From contig NZ_FNYS01000014.1 in NCBI RefSeq assembly GCF_900109075.1, positions 26,170-90,169 on the forward strand: DNA of 64,000 nt, read 5' to 3'. The translations under genes were made by a program, and so were the position numbers. The notes beneath the pieces are model-generated. The model worked only from the letters and a program-made list of their open reading frames with translations. It was not told the DNA's origin and made no database searches. The DNA is from Myroides marinus. Lineage in GTDB: Bacteria > Bacteroidota > Bacteroidia > Flavobacteriales > Flavobacteriaceae. How positions within the stretch are numbered: the first letter of the stretch is position 1; each line of letters starts with the position of its first letter. Below are positions 17,946-26,523 of this stretch, in pieces.

Positions 17946-18782
17946 TTATTTTACTAAACCTCTGAATCTTCTGTAAGATTGAGTAATAGCAAAACCAGCT
18001 TCGTCAATTGAATAAGTTAATCTATCAATTTTAGTTGTAAATGAGTTATACATAACAATAGCTAATGTAGAAGTACCAATACCTGTAGCAGTACAAACTA
18101 ACGCTTCAGAAATACCAGTTGCTAATGCAGCTGAGTCAGGAGTACCAGAAGTTGCTAAAGCAGAGAACGCTTTAATCATACCTGTTACTGTTCCTAATAA
18201 TCCTACTAACGTACCGATAGATACTAACGTAGCTAATACGATCATATTTCTTTCTAACATTGGCATCTCTAATGTAGTAGCCTCTTCGATTTCTTTTTGA
18301 ATAGCTTCTGTAGCTTCTTCGCTATCAAAACCTTCTTTTTTCATTTGCTCATATTTAACTAACCCAGCTTTTACTACGTTAGCTACTGAACCTTGTTGAG
18401 CGTCACATGCTTCCATTGCTTCGCTAATTTTCCCAGCGTTGATGCTTACTTGGATATCTTGAACGAACTTGCTTACGTTTCCTTTTCCTGAAGCTTTAGA
18501 AATTACAAAGAATCTCTCGATTGAGAAAACAATAGTCATTGTTAATAAACCAATTAACGCAGCTACAACAATTCCTCCTTTATAAACCATCCCCATAAAG
18601 TTTCCTGGTAGTGGGTGTCCATCTGGATCTCCGTTTTCAAAGTTTGATGGAGCTCCCATTACAAACTTCCAAATAATGTATCCAAATAAAATACAAAATA
18701 CTACTGCTAATGATGCAATTACTCTGCTTGCGCTTGAGCCAGATCCTTTTTTCTCAACTGATTCGTTTGATACGTTTGTCAT
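17946..18782 (-). CDS. exbB: MotA/TolQ/ExbB proton channel protein
   Basis: A 278-residue inner-membrane protein with membrane segments near residues 20-42, 71-92 and further helices in LERNMIVLATLVSIGTLVGLL and ISEALVCTATGIGTSTLAI (abbreviated), the MotA/TolQ/ExbB channel core. Together with ExbD it turns proton flow into movement of TonB. It is the first gene of the exbB-exbD-exbD-tonB operon. The leader of about 70 bases begins at a TAnnTTTG element. Confidence 0.94.
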   Translation of the reverse strand: MTNVSNESVEKKGSGSSASRVIASLAVVFCILFGYIIWKFVMGAPSNFENGDPDGHPLPGNFMGMVYKGGIVVAALIGLLTMTIVFSIERFFVISKASGKGNVSKFVQDIQVSINAGKISEAMEACDAQQGSVANVVKAGLVKYEQMKKEGFDSEEATEAIQKEIEEATTLEMPMLERNMIVLATLVSIGTLVGLLGTVTGMIKAFSALATSGTPDSAALATGISEALVCTATGIGTSTLAIVMYNSFTTKIDRLTYSIDEAGFAITQSYRRFRGLVK

Positions 18783-18858
18783 CTTTTTAAAAATTTAATT
18801 CTTTTTTTTTCAATTATTACTTATTACTTATTTTCTCTTTATTAACTAATGAGAGTCG

Positions 18859-18866
18859 CAAATTTA
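18859..18866 (-). promoter_or_regulatory. -7 element for the exbB operon
   Basis: Minus-strand TAAATTTG matches TAnnTTTG, 76 bases upstream of the exbB start. The -33 region has no TTG at proper spacing. The 18783-19122 gap between the divergent exbB and HerA-like genes holds this element and the one at 19078; I saw nothing else in it. Confidence 0.5.
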
Positions 18867-19077
18867 TGTTTTTAGATCAAATAAAAAAATTTATAATGAT
18901 TTTTTTCAACCTGCATACAATCATTTAACACTAAAGAAATTTAACATCCTCGTATTAAAAGAAAATGTTAAGCTAAGGTAAAGATAACAACTCTAAATGG
19001 AATAAACTACTCCATTTTTTACATTCCCTTTAATTTTAACATTTCAACTTTATACATTATATAATTTCTGAATAGAT

Positions 19078-19085
19078 TATATTTG
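19078..19085 (+). promoter_or_regulatory. -7 element for the HerA-like gene
   Basis: TATATTTG matches TAnnTTTG, 37 bases before the ATG at 19123. No TTG at -33 was found. Confidence 0.5.
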
Positions 19086-19122
19086 TTAATAATAAAATCA
19101 CTTTTTTAAAAGCATTAAGACT

Positions 19123-20673
19123 ATGAATAAAGAAAACTTCAGCTCTCAATTCTTAGATGGCTATACCTTCAAAGGAGATTATATCACCATTGGAGCAGCC
19201 AAATTAGAAGGTGAGATTCTAGCTAATCACTTTGTCAATATATCACTCAAAACCATTAATAGACACGGACTTATAGCAGGTGCTACAGGGACAGGTAAAA
19301 CTAAAACAATACAAGTTCTATCGGAACAATTATCTGCTAAAGGAATCCCAGTATTGATGATGGACATCAAGGGAGATTTTAGTGGAATTGCACAAAAAGG
19401 TACTGAGAATGACTTCATAAAGGAACGTCATTCTAAGATGAATCTACCTTTTACTCCAGATAATTTCCCTGTTGAGCTTTTATCAATTTCTCAACAGAAC
19501 GGTGTTAGACTAAGAGCAACTGTTACAGAATTTGGACCTATTTTATTCAGTAGAATACTAGATTTAAACGAAACACAAGCTGGAATTGTCTCATTAATAT
19601 TTAAATATTGTGATGATAAACAGCTTCCTTTATTAGATTTAAAAGACTTCAAAAAGACATTACAGTACTTGACTAATGAAGGAAAAGACGAAATAGAAGC
19701 AGAATATGGTCGTATTTCAGCAGCTTCTACTGGAGCAATTATCAGAAAAATAATCGAATTAGAACAACAAGGGGCAGACATATTCTTTGCAGAGCCTTCT
19801 TTCGATATCTCAGATCTTATGCGAGTAGACGATAAAGGTTATGGTTATGTAAACATTCTACGTCTTACAGATATACAAGATAAACCTAAACTATTCTCTA
19901 CATTTATGTTGAATCTACTTGCTCAAGTATATTCTCAAATGCCAGAACAAGGTGACAGTGGGCAGCCTGAATTAGTTATTTTTATAGATGAAGCACACTT
20001 AATCTTCAATGAAGCGAGCAAAACTCTCCTTAATCAGATAGAAACAATCGTCAAATTAATTCGTTCTAAAGGGATTGGAATTTATTTTATCACACAAAAT
20101 CCAACAGATATTCCAAATGGCGTACTAGCCCAGTTAGGTTTAAAGATACAACACGCTTTACGTGCTTTTACTGAAAAAGACAGAAAGGCAATTAAAACTG
20201 CTTCTGAAAACTTCCCTACCACGGAATTCTATAAAACAGATGAAATCATCACATCTATGGGTACAGGAGAAGCTCTTGTGACAGTATTAAACGAAAAGGG
20301 AATACCAACTCCATTAGCTGTATGTACAATGAGAGCACCAGCAAGTAGAATGGATATCTTATCTAATAGTGAAATAGACGAATTAGTTAATAAATCATTA
20401 TTAACTAAAAAATACAATGAATACTTTGACAGAGAAAGTGCTTACGAAATGCTAACTGCAAAACTCGAAGCTATCAAACAAGAAGAAGAAAACAAAAAAC
20501 AAACTAACACTAACTCAACTAAACCATCTACATCATCTAAATCTCAACAAGGAAGTAGTGATGTTACGAAGGGAATTATAAAGGTAGTTACTAGTGCTAC
20601 ATTTATAAGAGGAGCGTTTGGAATCTTAAACAAAATATTTTCTGGAGGCAACACTAAAGGAAAACACAAATAA
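19123..20673 (+). CDS. HerA-like (DUF853) ATPase
   Basis: A 516-residue P-loop ATPase of the HerA/FtsK-like DUF853 family. Walker A is GATGTGKT (53-60), Walker B is LVIFIDEAHLIF near 285-296, and the arginine-finger-like segment KLIRSKGIGIYFITQNP follows. The C-terminal 60 residues are a Ser/Thr/Lys/Gln-rich linker and a short hydrophobic end. Family members are hexameric DNA-translocase-like ATPases of poorly defined role. Here no nurA or other repair gene adjoins it and it forms a single-gene unit with its own -7 element and a terminator. Confidence 0.88.
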   Translation: MNKENFSSQFLDGYTFKGDYITIGAAKLEGEILANHFVNISLKTINRHGLIAGATGTGKTKTIQVLSEQLSAKGIPVLMMDIKGDFSGIAQKGTENDFIKERHSKMNLPFTPDNFPVELLSISQQNGVRLRATVTEFGPILFSRILDLNETQAGIVSLIFKYCDDKQLPLLDLKDFKKTLQYLTNEGKDEIEAEYGRISAASTGAIIRKIIELEQQGADIFFAEPSFDISDLMRVDDKGYGYVNILRLTDIQDKPKLFSTFMLNLLAQVYSQMPEQGDSGQPELVIFIDEAHLIFNEASKTLLNQIETIVKLIRSKGIGIYFITQNPTDIPNGVLAQLGLKIQHALRAFTEKDRKAIKTASENFPTTEFYKTDEIITSMGTGEALVTVLNEKGIPTPLAVCTMRAPASRMDILSNSEIDELVNKSLLTKKYNEYFDRESAYEMLTAKLEAIKQEEENKKQTNTNSTKPSTSSKSQQGSSDVTKGIIKVVTSATFIRGAFGILNKIFSGGNTKGKHK

Positions 20674-20674
20674 T

Positions 20675-20707
20675 AAAAGAGGCTGTACATAATGTACAGC
20701 CTCTTTT
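20675..20707. terminator. Bidirectional terminator with GAGGCTGT stem
   Basis: Nearly perfect 15-16-bp stem AAAAGAGGCTGTACAT/ATGTACAGCCTCTTTT between the convergent HerA-like gene and kmo. The first 12 bases of the arm are the same as in the terminator at 50219-50250. Confidence 0.88.
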
Positions 20708-20716
20708 ACTTATATA

Positions 20717-22051
20717 TTATAGGAGTGATTTTATTTTATTCATCACTTCATCACTATCCCATTTATCATTGATATTACGTATATTCATTATCTCATCCAT
20801 AATACGCGCCTGTCTATCTCCTTCTGCTAAGGCAGACACGTAGCTTTCTGTACTAAAGGTCACTCGATCATATAATGGTAACCACAGATCAGGATATTTC
20901 TCTGCAAACTTTGCTTCAATCTTTTTTCTTAACAAGAACATATCGTTAGCCGTATCCTCACTCATCTCTTTAAAGTTTCTATAAGACAACTCCGCTATAG
21001 CATCGCCATTTGGTTTGCGTTGTTCTTGATACTCTTTAAATATAGTTAGCCAATCGCCATTCTTCTCTCCTCCTACTATTTGATTTAACACATAAACATC
21101 TTCTAGCCCTGCATTTAATCCTTGTCCATAAAAAGGCACCACAGCATGTGCAGCATCACCTATCAATGCTACTTTATCTGCATACACCCAAGGGAAACAC
21201 TTCATTGTAACTAATGAATTAACTGGGTTTTCTTTATACTGTTCTAAGTAATTTGGAACTAAATGATCTACATCTTTAAAATAAGTAGTAAAGAAATTTC
21301 TTATTTCTTCATCACTCACAATATTCTCAAAAGACACTTCTCCTTCATAAGGCATAAATAATGTACAAGTAAAAGAACCATCAACATTTGCTAGAGCAAT
21401 AAACATAAAGTCCTTTCTAGGCCAAATATGAAAAGAATTCTTAGGCAACTTATGCTCTCCATTAGGCAATGCTTCAATTCGAAGTTCTTTATATCCTAAA
21501 TGTAAATAAGATTGTTGATATTCAAATCTACTTTGCTTCTGCATTTTACCACGTACTCGAGAGTACGCTCCATCAGTACCGAAGATAAGATCCACCTTAA
21601 TTTCTTGCCATTGATCACTTTCTCGTTCAGCTGTATATAAGATACCTTTTTTAAGATTGACATCCCATATAGGAGTATCAAACTTAAAAAGAACTCCTTC
21701 GCGTTCAGCTATAGAGATAAGATCTTTATTCAATCCTCCACGAGAGATTGCCCAGATAGAATCTCCTTTAATACTATACTGTTGATATTTTACAGTCCCA
21801 TCTATAGTATGTATAGCACGAGCAGACATAGGTATTCCTAATTCTCTTACTTCATCATCTATCTTTAGTTCTTTTAATATCTTCCAACCCCTATCTGATA
21901 ATGCTAGATTAATAGATCGACCACTAAAATCTATATCTCTTATATCTTCACTTTTATCATATACAGTGACATTATATCCTTTTTTCTTTAAACTAATAGC
22001 TAATACCACACCTACTAAACCACTCCCAACTACAGCAATATCTTTAACCAT
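20717..22051 (-). CDS. kmo: Kynurenine 3-monooxygenase
   Basis: A 444-residue FAD-dependent monooxygenase that hydroxylates L-kynurenine to 3-hydroxykynurenine with NADPH and O2. It has the N-terminal FAD fold VGSGLVG (8-14), SGRSINLALSDRG typical of KMO, the DG-type motif in FGTDGAYS, and the second FAD motif LIGDAAHAVVPFYGQGLNAG. Length matches the bacterial family. It lies 300 bases downstream of the ureohydrolase gene, with a small + strand gene between them, and 1.5 kb from kynU, both on the same strand; tryptophan dioxygenase and a formamidase gene of the usual kind are not in the window. Confidence 0.95.
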   Translation of the reverse strand: MVKDIAVVGSGLVGVVLAISLKKKGYNVTVYDKSEDIRDIDFSGRSINLALSDRGWKILKELKIDDEVRELGIPMSARAIHTIDGTVKYQQYSIKGDSIWAISRGGLNKDLISIAEREGVLFKFDTPIWDVNLKKGILYTAERESDQWQEIKVDLIFGTDGAYSRVRGKMQKQSRFEYQQSYLHLGYKELRIEALPNGEHKLPKNSFHIWPRKDFMFIALANVDGSFTCTLFMPYEGEVSFENIVSDEEIRNFFTTYFKDVDHLVPNYLEQYKENPVNSLVTMKCFPWVYADKVALIGDAAHAVVPFYGQGLNAGLEDVYVLNQIVGGEKNGDWLTIFKEYQEQRKPNGDAIAELSYRNFKEMSEDTANDMFLLRKKIEAKFAEKYPDLWLPLYDRVTFSTESYVSALAEGDRQARIMDEIMNIRNINDKWDSDEVMNKIKSLL

Positions 22052-22160
22052 TATAATAACTATTTAAACTTTAACACTTTACATATTATTTCATTTGAAT
22101 TCTTAAACTTTAAGATCATTATAATATGTACTTTTAAGTAACAACAAAAGCATACCCGAA

Positions 22161-22334
22161 ATGAAAGATTTACTATGGATTTTAGTGATACTTCTCTTAA
22201 CAGCGTGGTATCTACTACACATTATTTTTAATGTAGATCACTTTTTAGTTACTACATTATTACTCGCCGCCACAATACTTTCAGTGTATAACTACTTTTT
22301 TATTGATAACCGTATAAAAAATAAAGAGTCTTAA
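22161..22334 (+). CDS. Small two-helix membrane protein
   Basis: A 57-residue reading frame from ATG, made of two hydrophobic segments (about 3-22, LLWILVILLLTAWYLLHII region, and about 29-47, LVTTLLLAATILSVYNYF) and a basic end (DNRIKNKES). The overall form resembles the short lmo0937/DUF5670-type membrane proteins, but this is uncertain. It is the only + strand gene between the minus-strand kmo and ureohydrolase genes. The stop codon is inside a strong terminator stem, which supports a real transcript. A weak -7 match (TACTTTTA) lies upstream. Confidence 0.65.
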   Translation: MKDLLWILVILLLTAWYLLHIIFNVDHFLVTTLLLAATILSVYNYFFIDNRIKNKES

Positions 22335-22347
22335 AGACTCTTTATTT
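22319..22347. terminator. Bidirectional terminator overlapping a stop codon
   Basis: Perfect 14-bp inverted repeat AAATAAAGAGTCTT/AAGACTCTTTATTT flanked by A and T runs. It contains the stop codon of the 57-residue gene and lies directly beyond the end of the convergent ureohydrolase gene. Confidence 0.85.
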
Positions 22348-22352
22348 TTTTC

Positions 22353-23438
22353 TTATTTCTTAAACTCTATCTTTTGCCCTACTGCTAACCCTTGTGATTT
22401 AGCAAAAGCTCCACACATATGGAATAATAATCTAGCTCCTACATTTCCATCCCAATCATCTTCCCCTGGTGCTACTTCCACTAAGTCCATACCTATGATT
22501 AATTTATTAGACTCTGATAAACGAGTAATCATATATGTTGCTTGTTCGTAAGTCAATCCTCCTGGTACTGGTGTTCCTGTATTAGGACAATACCAAGCTA
22601 ATAATGCATCAATATCAAAGCTAATCGCCACCTTCTCTGGTAATGAAGCTATAATGTGATCACATTTATCTTTCCAGCTCATTCCTTCGAACTCATCTTT
22701 CTTCAAGTCTGCATCAGTGTGAACTAATACTCGACCATTAGATTCCATTACTGTAGCAACTTCTTGTTCACAGAAGTCACGAATACCTACCTGTACAATT
22801 GTTTTTACTTGAGGTAACTTTAATGTATTAAACATAATAGACGCATGAGAATAAGTAAACCCTTCATACGCATCTCTTAAATCCATATGAGCATCAAAGT
22901 GTAAAATACCAAAAGCATCGTGATGTTTAGCTAAAGCATTGTAATATCCTAGTGGAGTACTGTGATCTCCTCCTAGTAATACCACTTTCTTACCTTTTGC
23001 CATCCACGAAGATACTTTTTCTTCTACTTCTTTGTGAAACTTATCACATACAGCATTGATTGTATCTAAGTCTTTTTGTAACTCTGGTAAGTCTGCGATA
23101 GTCTCACCATTTTCTAAAGCTTCGATGATAGGCTGAGCCATTTCTTTATACTTAGCACTATCTGTAGCCCAATGTTCTGGTGCCTCATCGATATAAATTC
23201 CCAATTTCCATAAATCAGGATATTGTTGGTGTAATAAGTCTACTTGGTAAGAAGCTTCTAAGATTGCTTCTGGTCCTTCAGAAGCACCAGCTCCATAACT
23301 TACTGTTACCTCCCATGGTGCAGGCACTACGATTATCTCACTTTCTTCTGCTGTAAATGGTAATCCATATATAGTTGCATCTGCTAACCCAGGTTGAGAT
23401 GGATCGAAATTATCTATCTTATTTTGTTTAGTTGACAT
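22353..23438 (-). CDS. Arginase/agmatinase-family ureohydrolase
   Basis: A 361-residue ureohydrolase-fold enzyme. The binuclear manganese ligands are all visible: GGDHS, HFDAHMD and SFDID. The third signature differs from relatives: where most read D-x-D-x-L-D-P, this reads DIDALLAWYC before PNTGTPVPGG, so the conserved Asp after Leu is Leu. Family members hydrolyse arginine, agmatine, formiminoglutamate or other guanidino/formimino compounds; the specificity here is not clear. A 60-residue insert around 90-150 distinguishes it from classical agmatinases. It lies between kmo and kynU on the same strand but has its own promoter, so a role linked to kynurenine breakdown is possible but unproven. 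Confidence 0.85.
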   Translation of the reverse strand: MSTKQNKIDNFDPSQPGLADATIYGLPFTAEESEIIVVPAPWEVTVSYGAGASEGPEAILEASYQVDLLHQQYPDLWKLGIYIDEAPEHWATDSAKYKEMAQPIIEALENGETIADLPELQKDLDTINAVCDKFHKEVEEKVSSWMAKGKKVVLLGGDHSTPLGYYNALAKHHDAFGILHFDAHMDLRDAYEGFTYSHASIMFNTLKLPQVKTIVQVGIRDFCEQEVATVMESNGRVLVHTDADLKKDEFEGMSWKDKCDHIIASLPEKVAISFDIDALLAWYCPNTGTPVPGGLTYEQATYMITRLSESNKLIIGMDLVEVAPGEDDWDGNVGARLLFHMCGAFAKSQGLAVGQKIEFKK

Positions 23439-23455
23439 CTTATTTTGATTTTTTG

Positions 23456-23486
23456 CAAATGTAATCCAATTTACACGATAGACAAA
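23456..23486 (-). promoter_or_regulatory. Promoter of the ureohydrolase gene
   Basis: Minus-strand TTTG (23483-23486), 19 bases, then TACATTTG (23456-23463): a full match to the Bacteroidota promoter pattern. The predicted leader before the ATG at 23438 is only about 12 bases. Confidence 0.75.
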
Positions 23487-23569
23487 TCAGTGAAATTAAA
23501 TTATATCAATTAACGTTTATTACTTTATACCTCACACTTCTAACTAGATAGTTAGATGACCTAAACTAA

Positions 23570-24862
23570 CTATTCTTCTTGACTATGAAATAAGCTATCT
23601 GCTTTTTTTAATATCTCTCCAAATCTAAAGATATCTTCATACGAAGTATAGAATGGCACTGGAGCTATACGCACTACATTTGGCTCTCTCCAGTCTACTA
23701 TCACCCCTTCATCCATTAAGTACGAAAACAAATCTTTTCCTTTACCATGAAGAAATACAGATAACTGACTACCTCTTTCCTTCCCTGCCTTAGGAGTAAT
23801 TATCTCATAATTAGCATTAACAGCCCTAGCCACATCTTCCATTACATATTCTAGATAAGCTGTTATTTGATCTCTTTTAGTTATCAATTTCTCCATTCCT
23901 ACCTCTGCGAACATCTCTATAGAAGCTAAGTAAGGAGCCAAACTAAGTATTGAAGGATTACTTATCTGCCATCCATGAGCACTCTCTATAGCATCGAACT
24001 TGCGTTCCATTAAGAATCGTCTTTCTTTATTATGTCCCCACCATCCTGCTAAGCGAACTAATTCTTTATCGGTATGATATCGTTCGTGTACAAAACAACC
24101 TGATGCACTACCAGGTCCAGCATTCATATACTTATAACTACACCACGCTGCGAAGTCAACATTCCATTCGTGAAGTTTAAGTTCTACATTACCTGCTGCA
24201 TGAGCTAAGTCCCATCCTACTTTAGCACCATACTGATGTGCATGTGCAGTAATTGCCTGCATATCGAACACCTGTCCTGTATAATAATTAAGTCCTCCTA
24301 TTAATACTAGAGCTGCCTCATCACCTACCTCATCTATCTTAGCTATAATATCTTCATATCTAAAATTGTGTTCTCCTGGTCGTTTTTTTAATTCTACTAT
24401 AGCTTCTTTAGGATCTAATCCATGTAATCTTACTTGAGATTGTATCATATATTGATCACTAGGAAAAGCTTTTTCTTCACAGATAATCTTATATTTTTCA
24501 GCAGTTGGACGATAGAACGTCATCATAAGCAAGTGAAGGTTTACCGTCAATGTGTTCATCACTGTAACCTCAGATGGTAATGCTCCAACTAATCCGCTCA
24601 ATGGTTCACTTAATCTCTCGTGATAATCCCACCAAGGTTTCTCTGCATAGAAGTGACCTTCTACAGCTAACGCTCCCCAGTCCTGCATTACTTCATTTAC
24701 ATACTCTACAGCTCTCTTAGGTTGTAGTCCCAGTGAATTACCTGTAAAGTAAATAACCTGTTTTCCGTTTACCTGAGGAAAGTTAAACTCTTCTCTGTAC
24801 TTTGCTAGAGGGTCTTTTTCATCTAGGCTCTTTGCATAAGCAAGTGTATTCTCAAAAGTCAT
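23570..24862 (-). CDS. kynU: Kynureninase
   Basis: A 430-residue PLP enzyme that cleaves kynurenine or 3-hydroxykynurenine to anthranilate or 3-hydroxyanthranilate plus alanine. Diagnostic segments: YFTGNSLGLQPK near 38-49, MNTLTVNLHLLM, GWDLAHAAGN, and the PLP lysine in WCSYKYMNAGPG. Length is normal. It is the most upstream of the kynU-ureohydrolase-kmo group on the minus strand. With kmo it would produce 3-hydroxyanthranilate, used for NAD synthesis or further degradation. Confidence 0.96.
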   Translation of the reverse strand: MTFENTLAYAKSLDEKDPLAKYREEFNFPQVNGKQVIYFTGNSLGLQPKRAVEYVNEVMQDWGALAVEGHFYAEKPWWDYHERLSEPLSGLVGALPSEVTVMNTLTVNLHLLMMTFYRPTAEKYKIICEEKAFPSDQYMIQSQVRLHGLDPKEAIVELKKRPGEHNFRYEDIIAKIDEVGDEAALVLIGGLNYYTGQVFDMQAITAHAHQYGAKVGWDLAHAAGNVELKLHEWNVDFAAWCSYKYMNAGPGSASGCFVHERYHTDKELVRLAGWWGHNKERRFLMERKFDAIESAHGWQISNPSILSLAPYLASIEMFAEVGMEKLITKRDQITAYLEYVMEDVARAVNANYEIITPKAGKERGSQLSVFLHGKGKDLFSYLMDEGVIVDWREPNVVRIAPVPFYTSYEDIFRFGEILKKADSLFHSQEE

Positions 24863-24966
24863 TATATGTAGAGTATTTTATTACGTATTAACTGTAAATT
24901 TACCCCTTTTAAAACAAATAAGCTCACAAAGGTTCTATAAAAATCTAACCAATAAATTGAAATAAT

Positions 24967-25296
24967 ATGAGTCAATCACATCTTGAATTATTAAAATTAA
25001 AACTAGAAGCTTCTAAATGGAAACTTCTCACAGAATATAACCTACAGACCCCTACTGACTATTGGTTCATAGCTAGACCTAACGGAGATTGTATTACTAA
25101 ACTAACGTTCACTATAGGAGGCAATGGAAAATTTGGAGCTATACTAGGCAATGAAACCATCTGTAATGCCATAGCATGTACTATAGAAGAACATCCCAGC
25201 ATAAGCATCTATTTTGGCAAGTACAGCAAGCAATTCCAATTAGATATCAATCAATTCATTAAACAACTAAATACACTAGATAAAAAAAGCCTTTGA
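24967..25296 (+). CDS. Conserved-looking small protein of unknown function
   Basis: A 109-residue soluble protein without signal peptide or recognisable motif. It begins with a helical Leu/Lys-rich segment and continues with alternating hydrophobic residues suggestive of a small alpha/beta fold (WFIARPNGDCITKLTF; ISIYFGKYSKQFQLD). I do not recognise the family. It is a single + strand gene between divergent kynU and convergent queA, and its last codons and stop lie inside a terminator stem, which is common for genuine genes here. Confidence 0.7.
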   Translation: MSQSHLELLKLKLEASKWKLLTEYNLQTPTDYWFIARPNGDCITKLTFTIGGNGKFGAILGNETICNAIACTIEEHPSISIYFGKYSKQFQLDINQFIKQLNTLDKKSL

Positions 25297-25312
25297 GAAT
25301 CTCAAAGGCTTT
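25286..25312. terminator. Bidirectional terminator
   Basis: Perfect 12-bp stem AAAGCCTTTGAG/CTCAAAGGCTTT with an AAT loop, overlapping the end of the 109-residue gene and facing the end of queA. Confidence 0.85.
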
Positions 25313-25338
25313 CTATTATCATTATTTAATTGTCCTAA

Positions 25339-26388
25339 TTATAGGATCAACATTGCATCTCCATAAGAGTAGAATTTATATTTTTCCTCTACAGCTTCTT
25401 TATAAGCTTTCATCATTAAGTCATGTCCACAGAATGCAGAGATCATCATTAATAATGTAGACTTAGGCATATGGAAGTTAGTTACCATACAGTCTGCAAT
25501 ACTAAAGTCATAAGGAGGGAATATAAATTTATTCGTCCATCCTACAAATGGGTTTAATGTCTGACTAGAAGAAACAGAACTTTCTAATGCACGCATACTT
25601 GTAGTACCGATAGCACATACTCTGTTCTTTCTTTCTTTAGCAGCATTTACGATATCACAAGCCTCTTGGTTAACGAACATCTCTTCAGAATCCATCTTAT
25701 GCTTAGATAAATCCTCTACCTCTACTGGGTTAAAAGTACCTAAACCAATGTGTAATGTCACATTAGCAAACTCTACTCCTTTAATCTCTAAACGTTTTAA
25801 TAAGTGCTTAGAGAAGTGTAATCCAGCTGTTGGTGCAGCTACAGCTCCTTCTTCAGTAGCATAGATAGTTTGGTAACGCTCAGCATCTTCTGGCACTACC
25901 TCACGGTTAATATACTTAGGTATAGGTGTTTCTCCTAACTCTTGTAATTTAAATCTAAACTCTTCATAAGATCCATCGTATAAGAAACGTAAAGTTCTTC
26001 CTCTAGATGTTGTATTATCGATTACCTCAGCTACTAATGAATCATCATCTCCGAAGTATAATTTATTTCCGATACGTATTTTACGAGCAGGATCTACTAA
26101 TACATCCCATAGACGTTGTTCAGCATTTAACTCACGTAATAAGAATACTTCAATTCTTGCACCTGTTTTCTCTTTATTACCGTATAGACGAGCTGGGAAT
26201 ACTTTAGTGTTGTTTAACACCATCACATCTCCTTCGTCAAAATAATCAATTAAATCCTTGAATAACTTGTGCTCTATTGTCCCAGTTTTACGATCTACTA
26301 CCATTAGGCGTGCCTCATCTCTGTTCTCTGCTGGAAACTCTGCCAATAATTCTTCAGGCAAATCAAAATTAAAGTTTGATAACTTCAT
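25339..26388 (-). CDS. queA: S-adenosylmethionine:tRNA ribosyltransferase-isomerase
   Basis: A 349-residue enzyme that transfers and isomerises the ribosyl part of SAM to preQ1-modified tRNA, giving epoxyqueuosine. Typical QueA segments: [20 protein letters not shown] at the start (abbreviated), [32 protein letters not shown] and [12 protein letters not shown]. Length is as expected for the family. It has a full promoter and a 5' leader of about 70 bases with a hairpin. It follows aroA (135 bases) on the same strand. Confidence 0.97.
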   Translation of the reverse strand: MKLSNFNFDLPEELLAEFPAENRDEARLMVVDRKTGTIEHKLFKDLIDYFDEGDVMVLNNTKVFPARLYGNKEKTGARIEVFLLRELNAEQRLWDVLVDPARKIRIGNKLYFGDDDSLVAEVIDNTTSRGRTLRFLYDGSYEEFRFKLQELGETPIPKYINREVVPEDAERYQTIYATEEGAVAAPTAGLHFSKHLLKRLEIKGVEFANVTLHIGLGTFNPVEVEDLSKHKMDSEEMFVNQEACDIVNAAKERKNRVCAIGTTSMRALESSVSSSQTLNPFVGWTNKFIFPPYDFSIADCMVTNFHMPKSTLLMMISAFCGHDLMMKAYKEAVEEKYKFYSYGDAMLIL

Positions 26389-26430
26389 TGAATATGTGTT
26401 TTGTTAGAAAATAATACTAAACTACATCCA

Positions 26431-26452
26431 GACATCTAAGTGTATAGATGTC
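26431..26452 (-). promoter_or_regulatory. Hairpin in the queA 5' leader
   Basis: Perfect 8-bp inverted repeat GACATCTA/TAGATGTC with a 6-base loop, lying between the queA promoter and start codon. It lacks a T-run, so it is not an ordinary terminator. It shows none of the sequence hallmarks I know for preQ1 riboswitches. Confidence 0.4.
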
Positions 26453-26463
26453 CAAATTGAGTA

Positions 26464-26495
26464 CAAATATACAACCTCAGAGTAGGGGTTGTCAA
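26464..26495 (-). promoter_or_regulatory. queA promoter (-33 and -7)
   Basis: Minus-strand TTG (26493-26495), 21 bases, then TATATTTG (26464-26471). This gives queA its own transcript, starting near 26458, separate from aroA. Confidence 0.7.
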
Positions 26496-26523
26496 GTATT
26501 TAGCCATATTTAATTTTATGACC

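Noticed and set aside
26389..26471. A preQ1 riboswitch before queA
   Set aside because: The leader has a hairpin but none of the conserved preQ1 aptamer segments I know, and its position relative to the start codon is not diagnostic.
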